A DNA stretch of 64,000 nt from Bremerella volcania (lineage in GTDB: Bacteria; Planctomycetota; Planctomycetia; Pirellulales; Pirellulaceae), in assembly GCF_007748115.1 (NCBI RefSeq), contig NZ_CP036289.1, positions 2,666,001 to 2,730,000 of the forward strand. The letters are read 5' to 3'. Both the position numbers and the translations under genes were made by a program. Each line of letters begins with the position of its first letter. The first letter of the stretch is position 1. Of the stretch, positions 36,592 through 47,435 are shown in pieces. The notes under the pieces were generated by a model, which saw nothing but the letters and a program-made list of their open reading frames with translations, did not search any database and was not told the origin of the DNA.

Positions 36592-38889
36592 TTAGTGGGA
36601 GGAGTGGGCAGGCAATGGCACCACTTGGCGATAGCCAAACGGCGTGCTGATCACAATTTCTTCGATCAGCGTTTGAAAGCGATAGTCGTTTTCTTCGAGC
36701 GACGTGACCAGCGATTCAATCGTGCAGCTGTCGGGATCTTCCAGGCTACGTCCTAATGCATAACCTAAGACTTTTCGGCTGAAATGACGAGCGAATTCCT
36801 GCTTTCTTTCCAGCAGAATCTTTTTCAGCTCGCCTGGGCCAGCAAACTTTTCTCCAGAGGGAAGAATACCAGTGGCATCGACGGGCTTGCCGTTCTCGGT
36901 CTTATCGCGCCAACGCCCCAACAAGTCGTAGTTATCCAGGCCGAAACCGATCGGGTCGATCAAGTCGTGACACGCCGCACAGGAAGGATTGTCGCGATGC
37001 TTTTCCAACTTCTCGCGGAACGTCTTGGGATCTTTCTCGCTCACCTTTTTAGGCAGGGCCGGAATGTCGGCCGGTGGGCTGGGAACCGGCGTCCCGAGCA
37101 ACGTTTCCAAGACCCAAGCACCCCGCAGCACCGGGCTCGATCGCTGCGGGTACGAGGTCACCATATGCACGCCGCCTAGTCCCAGTAAACCGCCGCGTTG
37201 GCCGTTGGCGACTTCGACCTTTCGCAGCTCGCGTCCCTTGACCTGGGGCAGCCCATAGTGCTTGGCCAGGCGATCGTTGAGGAAGCTATAGTCGGCGTCG
37301 AGGAAATCAAGGATCGATCGATTCTCCCGGGCTATATAGGTGGTTAACTGAACAGCTTCCTCGCGAAAGTCGGCCGCTAACTCGCTGGAGTAGACGTCGC
37401 GGTATTCGCCATTGATCGGCGAAACGCTTCCGCCCACTTCTTTAGTGCCAAGCCACTGCCCGGTGAAGGTATCGAAAAAGATATTGGCTTTCGGGTCTTG
37501 CAGCATGCGCTGCACTTCCGCTTTAAGAATCGGTGTCTGGTGAAGTTTCCCCTGCCTGGCCAGGTCGAACAAACGCTGATCCGGCATGCTCGACCATAGG
37601 AAGTACGACAGCCGCGTGGCCAGTTCATAGTCGTTGATTCGCTGCAACTCGGAGGACGTGGGCGTTGCTTCGATCCGGAACAGGAAATGGGGTGAAACCA
37701 GGATGCCCTTGAGTGCCAGTTTGACGCATTCCTCGTAGGGATCGTTACGGCTTACGCCACGGTCGTACAGAGCGAAAAATGGTTTCAGCTCGTCATCACT
37801 GACAGGACGACGAAAGGCCTTCGCTGCGAACTGGTGAATCAGCTTGGTCGCCGCGGCTCGGTCTTTGGCATACTTGCCGTCTTGGGCTTGGAAGATTCGG
37901 TCGTGAAACTTCTGCGCGTCTTGGGGACGTTTGATGCCCAGTTCCTTCACTTTCAAACGAAGTAGTTCGATGTTGGGTTGTTCCTTGGGATTGTAAACCG
38001 CGACGGCGTGAAAGCCGCGATTCAGGCGGACGGTCGTGCTGAACGATTGCTCTTCATACTTCGAGTTCAGCTTGAATCGATCGGCTGGAAGGCCATCGAG
38101 CTTCAAGACGAGCCGGAGATCCTCTTTCGTCGAGTTGCGTGTGTCGATCGTCAGCTCGTAGTCCCCACTGACGTAAATCACGGTACCGGCGGTCAGCTCT
38201 TGTCCGGGCTGTAAGAGGCGTGCTCCGCTTTCTTGCGCGTCGCCGGCTGGGATCAGCTGATCACCGGAGTACTGCTCGTGTAAAGCGGGCGTGACGATCG
38301 CCGCGTCGAGAATCTCTTGAGCCGCTTCCACGTAGCGTTCCATGAGCATCGGCGGCAGGAAGAGCGTTTCGCCGTTGTTGTTGAAGCCTTCGCCTCCTCC
38401 GCCGTCAGTCGGAAAGGTCTCGTGATAGCCAAGCTCAGGGCCAACGAGATCGCGGATGGTGTTCTCGTACTCCAGGCGATTCAAACGGCGTGTCGTCACA
38501 TTGCCGGCGTAGGGACCAAGCTCGCAGGCGGTGGCTCGCAAGTGATCGTCAATCCACTGGGCCAGTTCCAGTCGCGCCTTCTCACTGGGTTGGTCTTCAT
38601 CCGGCGGAGGCATCGTCCGATTGCGAAGCTGCGCGGCCGTGCTGCCCCAAATACCGCGCAAATGCTGAATATCCGCGGCCGTGTTGGCCTCGAGGAACTT
38701 GATGTGATTGTCAGGGTCTTCCGGATCATGGCAGGCAGCGCAGTAGGTTTCGAGGACGGGGCGAATCTTCGTCTCGAAGTGATCCGCGGCTTCTGGCTCC
38801 AGGCCCCAAGATGATGTCGGCAAAACAGCGACCAGCCCGAGGATGGCCAGGTAAAGAATGCTCCGCGCATTAACAAGGTCGAGATGCAT
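36592..38889 (-). CDS. DUF1592/DUF1588/DUF1585 c-type cytochrome-like protein
   Basis: 765 residues with a signal peptide (ILYLAILGLVAVLPTSSWG). A cytochrome c-like heme site CAACH (about residues 53-57) begins the planctomycete cytochrome segment; DUF1587, DUF1592, DUF1588 and DUF1585 regions follow in order, with a second CAACH in PSCAACHDLIDPIGFGLDNYD near residue 650. It is encoded directly upstream of the DUF1552 gene (36 bp gap) and likely works with it at the cell surface or periplasm. The biochemical role is not known. Confidence 0.93.
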   Translation of the reverse strand: MHLDLVNARSILYLAILGLVAVLPTSSWGLEPEAADHFETKIRPVLETYCAACHDPEDPDNHIKFLEANTAADIQHLRGIWGSTAAQLRNRTMPPPDEDQPSEKARLELAQWIDDHLRATACELGPYAGNVTTRRLNRLEYENTIRDLVGPELGYHETFPTDGGGGEGFNNNGETLFLPPMLMERYVEAAQEILDAAIVTPALHEQYSGDQLIPAGDAQESGARLLQPGQELTAGTVIYVSGDYELTIDTRNSTKEDLRLVLKLDGLPADRFKLNSKYEEQSFSTTVRLNRGFHAVAVYNPKEQPNIELLRLKVKELGIKRPQDAQKFHDRIFQAQDGKYAKDRAAATKLIHQFAAKAFRRPVSDDELKPFFALYDRGVSRNDPYEECVKLALKGILVSPHFLFRIEATPTSSELQRINDYELATRLSYFLWSSMPDQRLFDLARQGKLHQTPILKAEVQRMLQDPKANIFFDTFTGQWLGTKEVGGSVSPINGEYRDVYSSELAADFREEAVQLTTYIARENRSILDFLDADYSFLNDRLAKHYGLPQVKGRELRKVEVANGQRGGLLGLGGVHMVTSYPQRSSPVLRGAWVLETLLGTPVPSPPADIPALPKKVSEKDPKTFREKLEKHRDNPSCAACHDLIDPIGFGLDNYDLLGRWRDKTENGKPVDATGILPSGEKFAGPGELKKILLERKQEFARHFSRKVLGYALGRSLEDPDSCTIESLVTSLEENDYRFQTLIEEIVISTPFGYRQVVPLPAHSSH

Positions 38890-39302
38890 AAATCAGGCGG
38901 GAGAGAAAAAGGAAGGATTCAGGAGGGAAGGTGCTATCACCCATCATAGCGGCGAATGTGATTCGGTTTAAGCTCGAAATCGCGAGTGACCAAACGTGTC
39001 ATCAGCCTTGCTATCTTGTGCAGATGGGATGAAGGCCAAATAAGAGGTTGATAAAGTCCAAAAAAATTTGGATTCACTCGCGATAGAGAGCTTTGCTGCC
39101 ACAAGATCTAGTGTTGAAGCAGGGCTCGGATAGCTAAGTGTCGTGTTTTCAGGCACTTGGGGAGCGAGAATCCGCCCTTGCGGGATCACCCTGGGGACGC
39201 AGACAGCATTGGTTTGCTAGCGACCTGCGTGTGGAAAGATATGTCGAATGTTGGCCTTACCTATTGGCTAGCAATGAGTTAGGTCATGTGAAGATAATGT
39301 GG
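38890..39302. other. Intergenic region upstream of the nrdA promoter
   Basis: About 410 bp between divergent genes, without a credible gene. The short frames here do not resemble proteins. The regulatory elements are described separately. Confidence 0.5.
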
Positions 39303-39330
39303 TTGACGCGATCTGCTACCACGATATATT
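39303..39330 (+). promoter_or_regulatory. Possible nrdA promoter
   Basis: TTGACG (39303-39308), a 16-bp spacer and TATATT (39325-39330). The -10 lies within an NrdR-like box. The predicted leader is about 340 nt. Confidence 0.55.
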
Positions 39331-39334
39331 GGGC
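39319..39334 (+). promoter_or_regulatory. NrdR-like box overlapping the -10
   Basis: The 16-mer CCACGATATATTGGGC matches 12 of 16 positions of the NrdR consensus ACACAATATATTGTGT. A weaker, 9-of-16 match at 39287-39302 lies 32 bp upstream. Confidence 0.55.
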
Positions 39335-39394
39335 TCCCGTCGCTGAGAATGATTCAATTCGCCCCCAACATCTGGCGATAAATCATTTTTAGCG

Positions 39395-39441
39395 ACCCAG
39401 GATATTGTGCCTTGGTGATCCAGTGATACAATATCTTGTAG
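39395..39441 (+). promoter_or_regulatory. Pair of NrdR-like boxes
   Basis: ACCCAGGATATTGTGC (39395-39410) and ATACAATATCTTGTAG (39426-39441) each match about 12 of 16 positions of the NrdR consensus. They start 31 bp apart, the three-helical-turn spacing usual for this repressor. Confidence 0.68.
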
Positions 39442-39677
39442 TGGTGCCCACGAGGTAGCGCGGCATTAGGCGGCCAAGCTGAGCGGGTGGCAATTCCCCT
39501 GTTGTCAGGGGGTGAAGATTAGGAGTCTCAAGTTCTCGTCTGAACGTTGTGTCATGGACGACCAAGCAAAACCTATGCGGCTTGCTTGCGCTTGATGCTG
39601 TCAATTTTCGAACGTTGTCACCCACAGGTGTGAGGTTCATACAAGGTTTGTTTCAAGGCTGAATTAAGGCGACGGCA

Positions 39678-42605
<2,928 letters not shown>

Positions 42606-42736
42606 GCACGCGTTGTCCTCGCCTGCCCAGTTGCGGTTAGGCACCTGTTGAACATGCGTCGGCCAAGTGGCCGCCCTCGGCCGACGCCCTTGCAAGAAGC
42701 AATTTCCCTGCACAACTTTCCCTTCGGAGAAACACG

Positions 42737-43798
42737 ATGTCTACTCCAAGCCTCGGCTTCGATACCGAAATGACTGGAACGCAGCGCGTTAACGCCAGTG
42801 AAAAGCGTCTGATCAACGCCCACCAGGTTGACGTGAACCAACTGATGCCGCTGAAGTATCACTGGGCCTGGGAGCATTACCTTAATGGTTGCGCCAATCA
42901 CTGGATGCCTACCGAAGTTCCCATGACCAAGGACATTGAAACCTGGCGGAGCGACAAGCTGACCGAAGATGAACGTAAGGTCATCATGCGGAACCTCGGT
43001 TTCTTCTCCACCGCGGAAAGCCTGGTGGGTAACAACCTGGTGCTGGCCATCTTCAAGCATGTGACCAACGCCGAAGCTCGCCAGTACCTGCTGCGTCAGG
43101 CCTTTGAAGAAGCGATCCACTCGCATACGTTCCTGTACGTGGTGGAAAGCCTGGGCCTCAACGAAGGCGAAGTCTTCAACATGTATCACGAAGTCCCGGC
43201 GATCACCAAGAAGGACGAGTTCGAGATGAACTTGACCCGCGAAGTGCTCGACCCAGACTTCAAGACCGACTCGTACGAAGGAATTCAAACCTTCCTGAAG
43301 AACCTGATCGGTTATTACATCATCATGGAAGGCATCTTCTTCTATACCGGTTTCGTGATGGTGCTTTCGTTCCATCGGCGTAACTTGATGACCGGCATCG
43401 GCGAGCAGTTTCAGTACATCCTGCGTGACGAAACGGTTCACTTGAACTTTGGTATCGACCTGATCAACGGCATCAAGGAAGAGAACCCCGACGTCTGGAC
43501 CGAAGAGTTCCAGCAGTCGATCATCGACCTGATTCACGAAGCGGTCGAACTGGAAATCGCCTACGCTGCGGACTGCCTGCCCAACGGCATCCTCGGTCTG
43601 AACCGTGACCTGTTCCGCGATTACGTGCATCACATTGCTGATCGCCGCCTGGAACGTATCGGCTTGCCGAAGCAGTTCAACCAGTCGAACAACCCGTTCC
43701 CCTGGATGAGCGAAACGATGGACCTCGCCAAAGAAAAGAACTTCTTTGAAACGCGAGTCACCGAATACCAAAGCTCCAGCGGTCTCAACTGGGACTAG
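42737..43798 (+). CDS. nrdB: Ribonucleotide reductase beta subunit, class Ic type
   Basis: 353-residue radical-generating subunit. Predicted metal ligands are Glu94, Glu125, His128, Glu198, Glu232 and His235. The position of the usual radical Tyr (seven after Glu125) is Phe132, and the first ligand is Glu, not Asp. Those are the hallmarks of the chlamydial class Ic R2, and each ligand here is offset by exactly five residues from the Chlamydia trachomatis numbering (E89, E120, H123, F127, E193, E227, H230) as I recall it. A Mn/Fe-type cofactor without a tyrosyl radical is therefore likely. Tyr344 near the C terminus matches the radical-transfer Tyr. It lies 131 bp after nrdA. Confidence 0.95.
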   Translation: MSTPSLGFDTEMTGTQRVNASEKRLINAHQVDVNQLMPLKYHWAWEHYLNGCANHWMPTEVPMTKDIETWRSDKLTEDERKVIMRNLGFFSTAESLVGNNLVLAIFKHVTNAEARQYLLRQAFEEAIHSHTFLYVVESLGLNEGEVFNMYHEVPAITKKDEFEMNLTREVLDPDFKTDSYEGIQTFLKNLIGYYIIMEGIFFYTGFVMVLSFHRRNLMTGIGEQFQYILRDETVHLNFGIDLINGIKEENPDVWTEEFQQSIIDLIHEAVELEIAYAADCLPNGILGLNRDLFRDYVHHIADRRLERIGLPKQFNQSNNPFPWMSETMDLAKEKNFFETRVTEYQSSSGLNWD

Positions 43799-43803
43799 CA
43801 CCT

Positions 43804-43837
43804 GCAGGGAATCGACGATTGAGTGCAGATTCCCTGC
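43804..43837 (+). other. Stem-loop after nrdB
   Basis: Perfect 10-bp inverted repeat (43804-43813 with 43828-43837), 14-base loop, directly after the nrdB stop. No T-run follows, so mRNA stabilisation or weak attenuation is possible. Confidence 0.5.
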
Positions 43838-43857
43838 GAGCTACCTTTCATCTCTTG

Positions 43858-43897
43858 TCCCCTCGCCCCTGAGGGGAGAGGGCTAGTGTGAGGGGTT
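43858..43897. repeat. REP-like palindromic element
   Basis: Imperfect palindrome (CCCTCGCCCCT with AGGGGAGAGGG) followed by GCTAGTGTGAGGGG. This looks like the dispersed GC-rich elements found between genes in planctomycetes and other bacteria; only one copy is in the window. Confidence 0.5.
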
Positions 43898-43932
43898 AAC
43901 GATCCAAGGATTGCGTCTTGTAAAGGACTACG

Positions 43933-43969
43933 AAGGCGGGCTACCCTAGAGGTGGCTCGCCTTTTTTTA
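43933..43969 (+). terminator. Intrinsic terminator
   Basis: 13-bp stem (43933-43945 with 43951-43963, two G-T pairs), 5-base loop and T7, about 30 bp before the next gene. Confidence 0.85.
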
Positions 43970-43998
43970 ATGACTCTCATCAAGATAGAAACCCTGCC

Positions 43999-44196
43999 AT
44001 GAAAACCTTGGGGATTGTGCTCGTTATCATCGGTGGCCTGATGGTCATGTCTGGCCTTAGGTTAGCGCTTACCGAATACGATTTGAGCGATACTAACGAC
44101 ATCTCGAAAGCCTCTGGTGGTATTGGATTCTCGGTAGCCATGATTGCCGTGGGTGGATACCTGGCATTTGGGAAGTCAGGCAAAGGCAAAGACTAA
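43999..44196 (+). CDS. Small hypothetical membrane protein
   Basis: 65 residues with two hydrophobic helices (LGIVLVIIGGLMVMSGL and GIGFSVAMIAVGGYLAF) joined by an acidic loop. No strong ribosome binding site precedes the ATG. The family is not recognised. It starts right after a terminator. Confidence 0.55.
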   Translation: MKTLGIVLVIIGGLMVMSGLRLALTEYDLSDTNDISKASGGIGFSVAMIAVGGYLAFGKSGKGKD

Positions 44197-44229
44197 GACA
44201 ATGGGCGAATTGACTCGAAGATCGCACCC

Positions 44230-44829
44230 ATGAAAACGGCCATCATCGGCTGGGGTTCCCTCCTTTGGGATGACCGGCCCAAGTTCGATCAGCATCACGG
44301 TCCCTGGTATTTCGATGGCCCTCGGCTGCGATTGGAGTTCACGCGCATCTCGATCAGCCGCAAGCGGGCACTTACGCTGGTTCTCCAAGAAGAGCTGGGG
44401 GCCGAGTGCCGCGCGGCTTACACCGTGAGCAAACGCGAGAGCCTTGCCCAGGCAATCCAGGACCTTCTCGTCCGCGAAAATGCGACCGATAAGGAAATCG
44501 GCGTCTACCGGCCTCATTCCGATCCCACCGAGTTGTCGCAAGCCGTCATCCCGCCGACGATCATCCAGTGGGCCGATCAAACCGATTTCGATGCCGTCGT
44601 GTGGACGGGCCTGCCCAACAACTTCCGCGAGCTGAACGAGCGGGGGGAAGACTTCTCCCATGCGTCGGCCATCACGCACATCGAATCGCTCTGCGCCGAA
44701 GGCAAATGGAAGGCGGCCGAGTACATCTTTCGTGCGCCAGACTTCATCGACACGCCGCTGCGCCGCGAACTTCAGTCGCTCGAATGGTTTGCCAAATTGT
44801 GGAAAGATGGCAGAGACGCGTCTTCATGA
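44230..44829 (+). CDS. Gamma-glutamylcyclotransferase-like protein
   Basis: 199 residues. The N terminus carries IIGWGSLLW, resembling the YGSLL signature of the gamma-glutamylcyclotransferase/AIG2 fold, and the later ESLAQAIQDLLVRE and FDAVVWTGLP regions are compatible. The substrate is uncertain. No signal peptide, so cytoplasmic. It lies 33 bp after the small membrane gene. Confidence 0.6.
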   Translation: MKTAIIGWGSLLWDDRPKFDQHHGPWYFDGPRLRLEFTRISISRKRALTLVLQEELGAECRAAYTVSKRESLAQAIQDLLVRENATDKEIGVYRPHSDPTELSQAVIPPTIIQWADQTDFDAVVWTGLPNNFRELNERGEDFSHASAITHIESLCAEGKWKAAEYIFRAPDFIDTPLRRELQSLEWFAKLWKDGRDASS

Positions 44830-44957
44830 CGGCTGTCTGCGGCTTGGATGAATTCGGCTCACCTTGCGTTCGGCCATGAGATCATGGTATTTCTGAACTG
44901 CCCAAATGTCGCATTCCCAAAAGACAACTATCTTGGACAGGCATACATAGGCTCACC

Positions 44958-45479
44958 ATGCGTCCGGAAATGATCCAAGCCCTGCAAGAAGGCGTGTTCC
45001 CTGTGACCACGCGAATCGCCATTGGGCGGTTTCCGGCTCCTGGACGATGTGTTTATTTGCTTAAGCAAGGATTCACACACGTCCTCAACGTGAGCGATAC
45101 ACCGAGTCTTCCGTCGACTCGTACGGCGGGGTTTGCCGAGGTGAAGGACTTTCGGATCGACGATTATCTGCGAATTCCTACGCAAGAGGCCTTGGAGGTC
45201 GTTGGTACGCTGCACGGTATGTTGAACGTGCCCAACTCGCAGGTTTATCTGCACTGCATCGCCGGCCAGATGCGTAGTCCGACCGTTTTGTGGTTGTACC
45301 TGGTGGGGCTGGGCATGAGCGAAGATGCCGCGAAACAGATGATTGCCCAGCACAGCCCAGATGCGCAGCCTGGGCACGAGACGTTGGTCGACGCCAGACT
45401 GGTAGCCAGCATCAAACAGTGGGGACAGAAGCTCGGCTATATCGATCGTGCGCCGCTGATGAAGCCTGCCAGTGCATAA
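44958..45479 (+). CDS. Dual-specificity/tyrosine phosphatase-like protein
   Basis: 173 residues. The active-site loop HCIAGQMRS fits the HCxxGxxR(S/T) signature (nucleophile Cys100, Arg107) of protein tyrosine and dual-specificity phosphatases. An upstream Asp (in DDYLRIP) may serve as general acid. No signal peptide, so cytoplasmic. The substrate is unknown. Confidence 0.82.
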   Translation: MRPEMIQALQEGVFPVTTRIAIGRFPAPGRCVYLLKQGFTHVLNVSDTPSLPSTRTAGFAEVKDFRIDDYLRIPTQEALEVVGTLHGMLNVPNSQVYLHCIAGQMRSPTVLWLYLVGLGMSEDAAKQMIAQHSPDAQPGHETLVDARLVASIKQWGQKLGYIDRAPLMKPASA

Positions 45480-45495
45480 CTTATTGAAACGCGAA

Positions 45496-45676
45496 AACTT
45501 TGCGTTGGCGCGAGGCTTCTGATAGTTTCAACGGAAACTAACCCCTCCTCGCGCGAGTCTCGCTACATGCCTCGCTTTCTACGCCAATTCGGACTGCGCA
45601 CCCTGCTGATCTTTTGCACGTTGGCGGCCGGGTGTTTCGGTCTGTGGCGGTGGCACATGACCTGGGTTGATCAGCA
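45496..45676 (+). repeat. Direct repeat, copy 1 (leader and 5' coding)
   Basis: About 180 bp repeated at 47254-47435: a 71-bp leader with few differences followed by 110 identical coding bases. The leader contains an inverted repeat GCGCGAGG (45508-45515) / CCTCGCGC (45547-45554). Confidence 0.85.
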
Positions 45677-47234
45677 GCGTGAGTTTGCCTCGCAGATCGC
45701 CGATGCAGGCGGTAATGTGCGCTGGAAAACTTGGGGGCCCCAGTGGATGCACAAGGCTTTTGGAAGCTTCTATTTCTCCGAAATCGTGGCCGTCGATCTG
45801 AATCACAAGCGAATCGAACATAAACACGTTGGACTTCTCAGGCAGCTACCGACGCTGGAAGAACTGTATCTGGCGGGAACCGATCTCCAGGGGCAAAGCC
45901 TAGTGGTGCTCGAAAACTTGCCCAAGCTTCGCAAGCTGGCTTTGTGGAACACGCGTCTTAAGAACGACGCCTTGCAGCATGTCGGCAAACTGAAAAAACT
46001 GGAGACACTCGATATTCATCGAACCGCGATGACCGAAGAGGGGCTAGTGCATCTGCGAAACCATCCCCGCTTGAAAGTCCTGCGCTACGACATGCCGCTC
46101 GGCGAAGTGGGCGTCGATCACCTTGCCACGATCGAGAACCTTGAACTGACCATGCTTACGGTCCACGGCGGATCAGAGAAAACGTTCCGGCAACTGCGCG
46201 ACCATTTCGAGATCCTGTCGCTTAAAATGCACTCCCCCGAGAACGATCAGTGGGCGAAGTACCTGGCTGGCCATCCCACCTTGGTCGCATTACAGATCAC
46301 CGATGCTCCGGTGCAAACGGATCAGTTTGCCGACCTTTTGTCACAGAACACGCTGACCACAATCAGGCTGGATAGAGTGCCGATTGACGATGAAACGCTA
46401 TCTGAGGTGCCGGGTGCTTTTCGGCTTAAGAGATTATCGCTACACGAAACCAACGTCACCGCGACGGGGCTGCTCACCTGCCTCGGCCCCTCGGCAACCG
46501 ATATTCAGATCAGGGATAGCTGGCTGAAGCTGTCTGACAGTAACGCAAAGCGGGAAGTGGACTGGATCGGCTCCATGACCGGCGAAGACCTGGCGGCTCT
46601 GGTCAACTGTCGTAAGCTGACGGCAATGACTTTCTTCTCGGTGAAATTCCGGGGTGAGATCGATTTCGCGTTTCTCCCTGAACTGAAATCACTCCAGCAC
46701 ATTACGATTGGGCATCAAGAGCATTACCCCGTCATGATGCATCTCGATTCATTGACCAAGTTGGAGTCCGTTGTCCTTTTTCCTTTCAATAATGCGACGC
46801 CTGATGAGTTGGCCGAGTTAGCATCGATCAAGTCATTGGAAAAACTAGCACTACCGCATTCCCCTATTTCCGATGAACAGTTGAAGGCCATCTGCACAAT
46901 CACGCAACTCAAGCAGCTGAACATTCAAGGCGCCAACATAACCGACGAAGGGATGAAGTCGATCGTCGAGCTGAAGAGCCTCGAAGAGCTTGATATTGCC
47001 GAGTGTCGTAAATTGACCGACCAGTCCCTGCTGTACGTCAGCCAATTGAAACAATTGCGGCGTCTTGATATCGCCGGAACAAACATCACCGACCAAGGCT
47101 TCAAGCATTTGCACGGAATGCCAAAACTCTTCGATATCCAAGTCGGTGGGACAAAACATACCCCGGAAGGATTTCGGCAGCTGTATAAATCGTTGCCGGT
47201 CAGCGAAGATCACCTCGAAGAGCACATCCCGTAA
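45567..47234 (+). CDS. Membrane-anchored leucine-rich-repeat protein
   Basis: 555 residues. The N terminus is a signal anchor (LRTLLIFCTLAAGCFGLWRW). The rest consists of LRR-like units such as LEELYLAGTDLQGQSL, LRKLALWNTRLKNDAL and LEELDIAECRKLTDQSL, mostly the cysteine-containing/F-box-like type common in planctomycetes. Repeats bind proteins; partners are unknown. It is one of two tandem paralogs and shares its first 36 codons identically with the second. Confidence 0.88.
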   Translation: MPRFLRQFGLRTLLIFCTLAAGCFGLWRWHMTWVDQQREFASQIADAGGNVRWKTWGPQWMHKAFGSFYFSEIVAVDLNHKRIEHKHVGLLRQLPTLEELYLAGTDLQGQSLVVLENLPKLRKLALWNTRLKNDALQHVGKLKKLETLDIHRTAMTEEGLVHLRNHPRLKVLRYDMPLGEVGVDHLATIENLELTMLTVHGGSEKTFRQLRDHFEILSLKMHSPENDQWAKYLAGHPTLVALQITDAPVQTDQFADLLSQNTLTTIRLDRVPIDDETLSEVPGAFRLKRLSLHETNVTATGLLTCLGPSATDIQIRDSWLKLSDSNAKREVDWIGSMTGEDLAALVNCRKLTAMTFFSVKFRGEIDFAFLPELKSLQHITIGHQEHYPVMMHLDSLTKLESVVLFPFNNATPDELAELASIKSLEKLALPHSPISDEQLKAICTITQLKQLNIQGANITDEGMKSIVELKSLEELDIAECRKLTDQSLLYVSQLKQLRRLDIAGTNITDQGFKHLHGMPKLFDIQVGGTKHTPEGFRQLYKSLPVSEDHLEEHIP

Positions 47235-47253
47235 TCGACCCCCTAGGTCAGGA

Positions 47254-47435
47254 AACTTTGCGTTGGCGCGAGGCTTCTGGTAGTTTCAACGGAAACCACT
47301 CCTCTCCTCGCGCGAGTCTCGCCATATGCCTCGCTTTCTACGCCAATTCGGACTGCGCACCCTGCTGATCTTTTGCACGTTGGCGGCCGGGTGTTTCGGT
47401 CTGTGGCGGTGGCACATGACCTGGGTTGATCAGCA
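47254..47435 (+). repeat. Direct repeat, copy 2 (leader and 5' coding)
   Basis: Second copy of the repeat at 45496-45676. The inverted repeat in the leader is kept (47266-47273 with 47306-47313). Confidence 0.85.

Noticed and set aside
39389-39640. 83-residue minus-strand frame upstream of nrdA
   Set aside because: Covers the NrdR-like boxes, has no recognisable domain, and is likely chance.
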